This document shows, in pieces, positions 59,437 through 64,000 of a DNA stretch of 64,000 nt. The notes beneath the pieces are model-generated. The model saw only the letters and a program-made list of their open reading frames with translations, searched no databases and was not told the DNA's origin. Position 1 is the first letter of the stretch, and the number at the start of each line of letters is the position of its first letter. The position numbers and the translations under genes are program-made. The DNA is taken from assembly GCF_001073085.1 (NCBI RefSeq), contig NZ_JVFV01000042.1:1-64000 (forward strand), given 5' to 3'. The DNA comes from Streptococcus pseudopneumoniae. GTDB taxonomy: Bacteria; Bacillota; Bacilli; Lactobacillales; Streptococcaceae.

Positions 59437-60048
59437 ATGTCTGCTATAGAACGAATTACCAAAGCTGCTCATTTAATCGATATGAAAGATATTATCCGCG
59501 AAGGGAACCCTACTCTTCGTGCCGTTGCCGAGGAGGTCTCTTTCCCCTTGAGCGACCAAGATATCATTCTTGGAGAAAAAATGATGCAATTTTTGAAACA
59601 CTCACAAGATCCTGTTATGGCTGAAAAATTAGGTTTACGTGGAGGTGTTGGGCTTGCTGCACCACAGCTAGATATCTCAAAACGCATCATCGCCGTACTG
59701 GTACCAAATATCACTGAGGAAGGTGAAACTCCTCAAGAAGCCTATGACTTACAAGCTGTTATGTACAATCCTAAAATCGTCTCACATTCAGTCCAAGATG
59801 CTGCTCTAGGCGAAGGAGAAGGTTGCTTGTCTGTTGACCGTGCTGTTCCAGGTTATGTTATCCGCCATGCTCGAGTGACTGTTGACTACTTTGACAAGGA
59901 TGGTGAAAAACATCGTATCAAGCTAAAAGGCTACAACTCAATCGTTGTCCAACATGAAATTGACCACTTAAATGGCATTATGTTCTACGACCGTATCAAT
60001 GAAAAAGACCCATTTGAAGTTAAAGATGGTTTGCTCATTCTTGAATAA
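59437..60048 (+). CDS. def: Peptide deformylase
   Basis: A 203-residue metalloenzyme that removes the N-formyl group from nascent proteins. The metal site comprises Cys130 ([10 protein letters not shown]) and His173/His177 (QHEIDHLNG) with Glu174 as catalyst; motif 1 is GVGLAAPQ (71-78). The length and N-terminal extension match Gram-positive type II deformylase. The start at 59437 follows AAGGAAAGGAAAG; the longer frame from 59374 is rejected. It ends in a terminator whose right side overlaps the rlmB promoter. Confidence 0.97.
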   Translation: MSAIERITKAAHLIDMKDIIREGNPTLRAVAEEVSFPLSDQDIILGEKMMQFLKHSQDPVMAEKLGLRGGVGLAAPQLDISKRIIAVLVPNITEEGETPQEAYDLQAVMYNPKIVSHSVQDAALGEGEGCLSVDRAVPGYVIRHARVTVDYFDKDGEKHRIKLKGYNSIVVQHEIDHLNGIMFYDRINEKDPFEVKDGLLILE

Positions 60049-60050
60049 AG

Positions 60051-60076
60051 AAAATCCCGTTGCAAGACGGGATTTT
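60051..60076 (+). terminator. def terminator
   Basis: AAAATCCCG (60051-60059) and CGGGATTTT (60068-60076) form a perfect nine-base stem around an 8-base loop, two bases past the def stop. Its 3' end touches the extended -10 of the next gene. Confidence 0.85.
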
Positions 60077-60077
60077 G

Positions 60078-60086
60078 TGTTATAAT
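60078..60086 (+). promoter_or_regulatory. Extended -10 promoter of rlmB
   Basis: TGT followed by TATAAT (60081-60086). Six bases later is the rlmB ATG, and there is no Shine-Dalgarno sequence, so the transcript is expected to begin at the start codon. No good -35 is present; the candidate TTGCAA (60060-60065) has only a 15-base spacer. Confidence 0.75.
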
Positions 60087-60092
60087 GAAGAT

Positions 60093-60821
60093 ATGAAAAC
60101 AAACGATATTGTCTATGGCGTTCATGCCGTCACTGAAGCTCTTTTAGCAAATACTGGAAACAAACTCTATCTTCAGGAAGATTTACGAGGAAAGAATGTG
60201 GAAAAAGTTAAGGAATTGGCTACTGAAAAGAAAGTATCCATTTCTTGGACTTCTAAAAAATCACTTTCTGAGATGACTGAAGGAGCTGTTCACCAAGGTT
60301 TTGTCTTGCGTGTTTCTGAATTTGCCTACACTGAACTTGAGCAGATTCTTGCTAAGACACGCCAGGAAGAAAACCCACTACTACTAATCCTTGATGGTTT
60401 AACGGACCCACATAATCTTGGTTCTATCTTGAGGACAGCGGATGCAACCAATGTTTCAGGTGTCATCATTCCCAAACATAGAGCTGTCGGTGTTACTCCT
60501 GTCGTAGCCAAAACAGCAACAGGTGCGATTGAACACGTTCCTATCGCCCGTGTTACCAATCTCAGCCAAACCTTGGATAAACTTAAAGAAGAAGGCTTTT
60601 GGACTTTTGGAACTGATATGAATGGAACTCCTTGCCACAAATGGAATACCAAAGGAAAGATTGCTCTCATCATTGGAAATGAAGGCAAAGGTATCTCTAG
60701 CAACATCAAAAAACAAGTGGACGAGATGATTACTATTCCAATGAATGGGCACGTACAGAGCCTCAATGCCAGCGTCGCTGCAGCCATTCTCATGTACGAA
60801 GTTTTTCGAAATCGACTCTAA
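60093..60821 (+). CDS. rlmB: SpoU/TrmH-type 23S rRNA 2'-O-methyltransferase (RlmB-like)
   Basis: A 242-residue SPOUT-fold enzyme with a short N-terminal substrate-binding domain (about 1-75) and a catalytic domain. The trefoil-knot signature motifs are LDGLTDPHNLGSILRTADA, IGNEGKGIS and IPMNGHVQSLNASVAAAILMYE. RlmB methylates a guanosine in 23S rRNA; other SpoU members act on tRNA, so the target is probable. The start at 60093 keeps the family N-terminus MKTNDIVYG and has no ribosome-binding site; an earlier frame from 60060 would overlap the def terminator. It is probably translated from a leaderless message. Confidence 0.9.
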   Translation: MKTNDIVYGVHAVTEALLANTGNKLYLQEDLRGKNVEKVKELATEKKVSISWTSKKSLSEMTEGAVHQGFVLRVSEFAYTELEQILAKTRQEENPLLLILDGLTDPHNLGSILRTADATNVSGVIIPKHRAVGVTPVVAKTATGAIEHVPIARVTNLSQTLDKLKEEGFWTFGTDMNGTPCHKWNTKGKIALIIGNEGKGISSNIKKQVDEMITIPMNGHVQSLNASVAAAILMYEVFRNRL

Positions 60822-60867
60822 TAAAAAGTGAGGTTGGGACAAAAGATCCCGACCTCACTTTTTATTA
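60819..60867. terminator. Long inverted repeat terminator after rlmB
   Basis: A stem of about 20 pairs: TAATAAAAAGTGAGGT plus TGGGA on the left and TCCC plus GACCTCACTTTTTATTA on the right, around CAAAAGA. It begins in the rlmB stop codon. It is symmetric and would end transcripts from both sides. Confidence 0.8.
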
Positions 60868-61002
60868 GCAATCAAACTTTGACGCGGTAACTGATTGAAC
60901 TTTTTGTTCTTCTTTTAGACTCCAAAAAGCTCCTAATCATCCTCGCGGTGCTGGAACTACGAAATCGAGACTTTGTCTATCGATTTCTGTCCCACCGCCT
61001 TT
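60868..61002. repeat. Hairpin-rich intergenic module between rlmB and trxB
   Basis: No gene. Read on the minus strand past trxB it contains GAAATCGA/TCGATTTC and GCGGTG/CACCGC pairs nested as one structure, then CAATCA/TGATTG pairs. Such compact hairpin modules recur in the intergenic repeat families of this genus (RUP, SPRITE), but I cannot name the family from memory of the sequence. Confidence 0.45.
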
Positions 61003-61914
61003 TTAACTATGTTCAGTAATATATTTATAAGCTTCTTGACCTGCAATAGCGCCATCTCCAACTGCAGTTGTGACTTGACGAAGGTCTTTCTGACGAACAT
61101 CCCCAACTGCAAAGACCCCTGCAACACTTGTCTTCATGTGGTCATCTGTCACAATCCAACCTGCCTGGTCTCGAATCTGTAACTCTTGGACGAAGTCACT
61201 AACAGGGTCCAATCCAACATAGATGAAGACACCTCCAAAGGCTTGTTCGGTCACTTGTCCTGTTTTAACATTTTCAATGACAACTGATTCCACACGGTTT
61301 TCACCCTTAATTTCTTTGACAACCGAGTCCCAAATGAAGTTGATTTTTTCATTGGCAAAAGCACGATCTTGCAAGACCTTTTGGGCACGTAGTTCATCCC
61401 GACGGTGAACAATGGTAACAGATTTTGCAAACCGTGTTAAGAAGATAGCCTCTTCAACCGCGGAGTCACCTCCACCTACAACCAACAAATCTTGGTCGCG
61501 GAAAAAGGCGCCATCACAAACCGCACAGTAAGAAACACCACGGCTATTGAGTTCTTCTTCCCCCGGAACTCCCAAGAGACGGTGTTTGGAACCAGTCGCT
61601 ACGATAACTGTGCGAGTTTCATAAACTTGGTCGTCTGTTACGACTTTTTTGAATTCGCCATGATCCTCAACAGCTTCGACAAAACCATAGAGGTGTTCTA
61701 CTCCAAGATTTTCAAGAGGTTCAAACATTTTTTCAGCTAATTCAGGACCACTGATATTAGCATAACCTGGATAGTTTTCAATGTCAGAAGTATTATTCAT
61801 CTGACCTCCTGGAAGGCCCCCTTCAATCAAAGCCACTTTCAGATTACTGCGTGCTGCATACAAGGCTGCAGTCATCCCAGCAGGGCCTGCACCGATAATA
61901 ATCGTATCGTACAT
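61003..61914 (-). CDS. trxB: Thioredoxin reductase
   Basis: A 303-residue low-molecular-weight flavoprotein that reduces thioredoxin with NADPH. The FAD site GAGPAGMTAALYAARS (residues 8-23), the redox-active CAVC with Cys130 and Cys133 (SYCAVCDGAFF), the NADPH motif GGGDSAVEEA and the terminal FAVGDVRQK-type FAD motif are all present. It is on the minus strand, 65 bases downstream of the DUF4059 gene. It may be read as the last gene of the amino acid transporter message. Confidence 0.96.
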   Translation of the reverse strand: MYDTIIIGAGPAGMTAALYAARSNLKVALIEGGLPGGQMNNTSDIENYPGYANISGPELAEKMFEPLENLGVEHLYGFVEAVEDHGEFKKVVTDDQVYETRTVIVATGSKHRLLGVPGEEELNSRGVSYCAVCDGAFFRDQDLLVVGGGDSAVEEAIFLTRFAKSVTIVHRRDELRAQKVLQDRAFANEKINFIWDSVVKEIKGENRVESVVIENVKTGQVTEQAFGGVFIYVGLDPVSDFVQELQIRDQAGWIVTDDHMKTSVAGVFAVGDVRQKDLRQVTTAVGDGAIAGQEAYKYITEHS

Positions 61915-61979
61915 TCTCTTTCCTTCTTTCTTGTTGTAACTATTTTTATTCTAACGAATTAAATCCCATTTTACAACTA

Positions 61980-62204
61980 TTAAGCCTTGAGAACCAACAA
62001 GATGCTCATGGTTGCAAATGACAATACTGGAATGGTCAAAACTCCAATCATAATCATATCGTAGAGATGGGCTTGACGTGCTTTAGCAGTTTTGTCAACC
62101 CCCGACAGAGCTCTAAGTCCAATCCAGAGTCCCAAAATAATCAAGACCAGTAGAATTGTCAACACTAAACTCTCTAAATACAAAGCAAATAGCTGAACTA
62201 GCAT
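61980..62204 (-). CDS. DUF4059-family small membrane protein
   Basis: A 74-residue protein with two hydrophobic segments (about residues 5-29 and 50-72) joined by a short charged loop (SGVDKTAKARQAHLYD). It matches DUF4059, a streptococcal family of unknown function. The start at 62204 follows a GAGAGAG stretch; the longer frame to 62375 overlaps the transporter gene and is rejected. It sits between the amino acid ABC genes and trxB, a conserved order in this genus. Confidence 0.75.
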   Translation of the reverse strand: MLVQLFALYLESLVLTILLVLIILGLWIGLRALSGVDKTAKARQAHLYDMIMIGVLTIPVLSFATMSILLVLKA

Positions 62205-62238
62205 GCTCTCTCTCATTTCTATTAATTTTAAAGAGCAA

Positions 62239-62262
62239 ACCCAGTTAGCTAGGCTAACTGAG
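62239..62262. terminator. Hairpin between the ABC transporter and DUF4059 genes
   Basis: CAGTTAGC and GCTAACTG make an eight-base perfect stem around TAG. On the minus strand it is followed by a mixed GGGTTTGCTCTTT tract, so it may be a weak or partial terminator reducing expression of DUF4059 and trxB. Confidence 0.5.
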
Positions 62263-62283
62263 TCTTTCTTATCTTCTATTATA

Positions 62284-63027
62284 TCAAATATAGGTCCGTT
62301 TGTAACTAGCAAAGAATTCTTTTGTTCGTTCTTCTTTAGGATGATTGATAATCTCATCTGGTGTTCCAGACTCAATAATCTTTCCTTTATCCAAGAACAA
62401 AACCTTATCAGCTACTTGAGAAACAAAGGACATATCGTGACTGACTAAAATCATGGTTTGACCTGATTTAGCTGCATTAGCGATAGATCTTTCTACCTCA
62501 CCAACTAATTCTGGATCAAGAGCTGAAGTAGGTTCATCCAAGAGCAAGATTGCTGGCTTCATGGCTAAAGCACGCGCCAAAGCTACCCGTTGTTTTTGTC
62601 CACCTGATAAGTGGCGAGGATAGTGCTGTTGACGATCTGAAAGACCAACCTTAGCCAACTCTTCTTTGGCAATCTTAGTTGCTTCTTCGTCGGAAAGTTT
62701 TTTAACAACTACCAAACCTTCCTTGACATTGTCTAAGGCTGTTCTACGTTCAAATAAGTTGAACTGTTGGAACACCATGGACAACTTGCGACGAAGAGTC
62801 AAGATTTCATCTTGAGTAATTTGAGAAAAATCCACTTTGAAATCATCAATCTGAATACTTCCACTATCAGGTGTTTCCAGATAATTTAGGCTACGAAGAA
62901 AGGTTGACTTCCCCGCTCCTGAGGAACCAATCAAAGCTACTACTTCCCCTTTTTGAATATCTAAATTCAGATGATCCAAGACGGTTTGACCAGAAAAGGA
63001 TTTGCTTAAATTTGAAATCTTAATCAT
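62284..63027 (-). CDS. Amino acid ABC transporter ATP-binding protein
   Basis: A 247-residue ATPase of the polar amino acid family (GlnQ-like). Walker A is GSSGAGKST, signature LSGGQKQRVALARALA, Walker [15 protein letters not shown] and the His switch LVSHDMSF. It shares one base with the permease stop codon, so the two are coupled. No binding protein gene lies next to them in the window; that partner must be encoded elsewhere or beyond the right edge. Confidence 0.93.
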   Translation of the reverse strand: MIKISNLSKSFSGQTVLDHLNLDIQKGEVVALIGSSGAGKSTFLRSLNYLETPDSGSIQIDDFKVDFSQITQDEILTLRRKLSMVFQQFNLFERRTALDNVKEGLVVVKKLSDEEATKIAKEELAKVGLSDRQQHYPRHLSGGQKQRVALARALAMKPAILLLDEPTSALDPELVGEVERSIANAAKSGQTMILVSHDMSFVSQVADKVLFLDKGKIIESGTPDEIINHPKEERTKEFFASYKRTYI

Positions 63028-63827
63028 TAGCGAAGGTCTCCTTTCACATCTGTTTTCGTATTATCTGGTGCTTCGATTGCCATTTTTTTCTCAATAAAGC
63101 GGCCAAGATTTTCAATAGCGATATTTACCACCCAGTATACAAGGGCAACTGAGATGAAACGTTCGAAGTAACGATAGTCGGCACCACCCAAAATCTGAGC
63201 TTGAGCAAAGACTTCTACAACACCCGCACTAAAGGCTAGGGAAGTCCCCTTAGTCAAACCGATTAGGGAGTTAATCAAGGTTGGAGTCGCTACTACTGCT
63301 GCATTTGGAATAATCACACGACGGTAAACTTGTGCACGTGTCATTCCAAGACTACGAGCGGCTTCAATCTCTCCAGGATTAACAGAAAGAATAGCGGCAC
63401 GGATAGTTTCACTAGCGTAGGCTGCTTCATTAAAGGCAAAAGCTACAATGGCAAAAGCTGCAGCCGGAATCGCATTGATATTAAAAGCAGTCCCCCATTG
63501 TTGATTCAACGCTTTTAATGCTAGAGGAATTCCATAGTAAGTCAACATCAGCTGCACTAGGATTGGTGTCCCTTTTAAGAAACTAACAAAGAATGCTTGT
63601 AATGGATAAAGAATTCTAACGCGATTAATTTTTACAATAGCAAAAACCAAGGCCAAGATTATACCAAAAAAAGCACCAAATACTGTCAACATCAATGTTG
63701 TTGGCAATTGTTGTACAATTCTTGGAATCCCATCAAAGACAGAACGAAAACTAAACAGTTTGCCGTCTGGAATATACTGCATCAAGTTTTGGTACCAATC
63801 TGATGCTAAAATTGTTGTAACATTCAT
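63027..63827 (-). CDS. Amino acid ABC transporter permease
   Basis: A 266-residue permease of the His/Glu/Gln/Arg family with about five membrane helices. The cytoplasmic EAA-type loop is EAARSLGMTRAQVYRRVIIPNA (near residues 152-173). It pairs with the downstream ATPase. The start is MNVTTILASDWYQNLM, following AGGAGAGGATG. A weak extended -10 (TGATAGAAT) lies upstream near 63855. Substrate unknown. Confidence 0.92.
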   Translation of the reverse strand: MNVTTILASDWYQNLMQYIPDGKLFSFRSVFDGIPRIVQQLPTTLMLTVFGAFFGIILALVFAIVKINRVRILYPLQAFFVSFLKGTPILVQLMLTYYGIPLALKALNQQWGTAFNINAIPAAAFAIVAFAFNEAAYASETIRAAILSVNPGEIEAARSLGMTRAQVYRRVIIPNAAVVATPTLINSLIGLTKGTSLAFSAGVVEVFAQAQILGGADYRYFERFISVALVYWVVNIAIENLGRFIEKKMAIEAPDNTKTDVKGDLR

Positions 63828-64000
63828 AGAAACATCCTCTCCTGATAATGAATCATTCTATCATACTTCTGCCTAGATTTAAAATATTTGCTACGAGCAG
63901 AAGAGACTTTGTCTACCTACTAGTTTATCATACTTTAAAAGTGTGAGGTTATATATTTTACCTATCAAGGAGATAGAAAAAAACTATTTCAAATCCAAGT
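63828..64000. other. Right edge, no complete gene
   Basis: Upstream region of the amino acid ABC operon. On the plus strand AAGGAGATAG (about 63967) looks like a ribosome-binding site, but no start codon follows within the window, so the next gene cannot be assigned. Confidence 0.5.

Overview
The window is a low-GC Firmicute chromosome segment, almost certainly from a Streptococcus of the mitis/oralis/pneumoniae group. The evidence is the gene content and local order (pyrDA-holA-sodA, murB-potABCD, pstSCAB-phoU, hprK-lgt, nagB/rpsU, trxB-DUF4059-amino acid ABC), a typical pneumococcal-type BOX repeat, a YSIRK/LPXTG surface protein, extended -10 promoters (TGNTATAAT) and U-rich intrinsic terminators. 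No rRNA, tRNA, CRISPR array or phage was seen.

Layout. 1-1.6 kb: an IS1182-type transposase broken by two in-frame stop codons. 1.7-10 kb: HD-domain protein, TRIC-type channel, smc-rnc, then ylxM (apparently leaderless), a broken small ORF and ffh. 9.8-18.2 kb: rluD-lspA-LysR regulator, sodA, holA, pyrDA, gdhA, and an oxidoreductase/TetR pair with a clear operator. 18.3-28.7 kb: alaS with a LURP-one-like gene under an alanine T-box, a DUF3021 protein, potABCD with murB, a YhfC-type membrane protein and acetolactate decarboxylase. 28.7-31.2 kb: a BOX element with three boxB units, a MocR-type regulator and an amino-acid-binding lipoprotein (aatB). 31.3-36.3 kb: the phosphate uptake operon pstS-pstC-pstA-pstB1-pstB2-phoU. 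36.4-42.6 kb: spx, UPF0223, inositol-phosphatase-like protein and RsmF, then hemW, acyl-ACP thioesterase, HAD phosphatase and a membrane protein. 42.7-47.5 kb: hprK-lgt-DUF948-YtxH, a broken Imm49-like gene, rpsU and nagB. 47.7-56.1 kb: one 2775-residue cell-wall-anchored adhesin. 56.4-64 kb: SGNH hydrolase, Cof phosphatase, CapA-like protein, def, rlmB (apparently leaderless), trxB, DUF4059 protein and an amino acid ABC importer lacking a binding protein.

How it fits together. Most of the window is core housekeeping: protein targeting and lipoprotein processing (ffh, lspA, lgt), translation (alaS, rpsU, def, rlmB, rsmF), chromosome segregation (smc), and uptake of polyamines, phosphate and amino acids. 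Carbon control is represented by hprK and by a nagB promoter carrying a NagR/DasR-type operator in its spacer.

The clearest accessory locus is the giant adhesin. It has an N-terminal region of unrecognised fold, six consecutive Spy0128/FctA-like isopeptide domains, then four alternating units of an antigen I/II C-domain-like module plus a Spy0128-like module, a PPT-repeat wall-spanning stalk and LPNTG. Other notable signals are two probable leaderless genes placed directly after terminator hairpins, the T-box operon with an extra gene ahead of alaS, and three genes decayed purely by in-frame nonsense codons.
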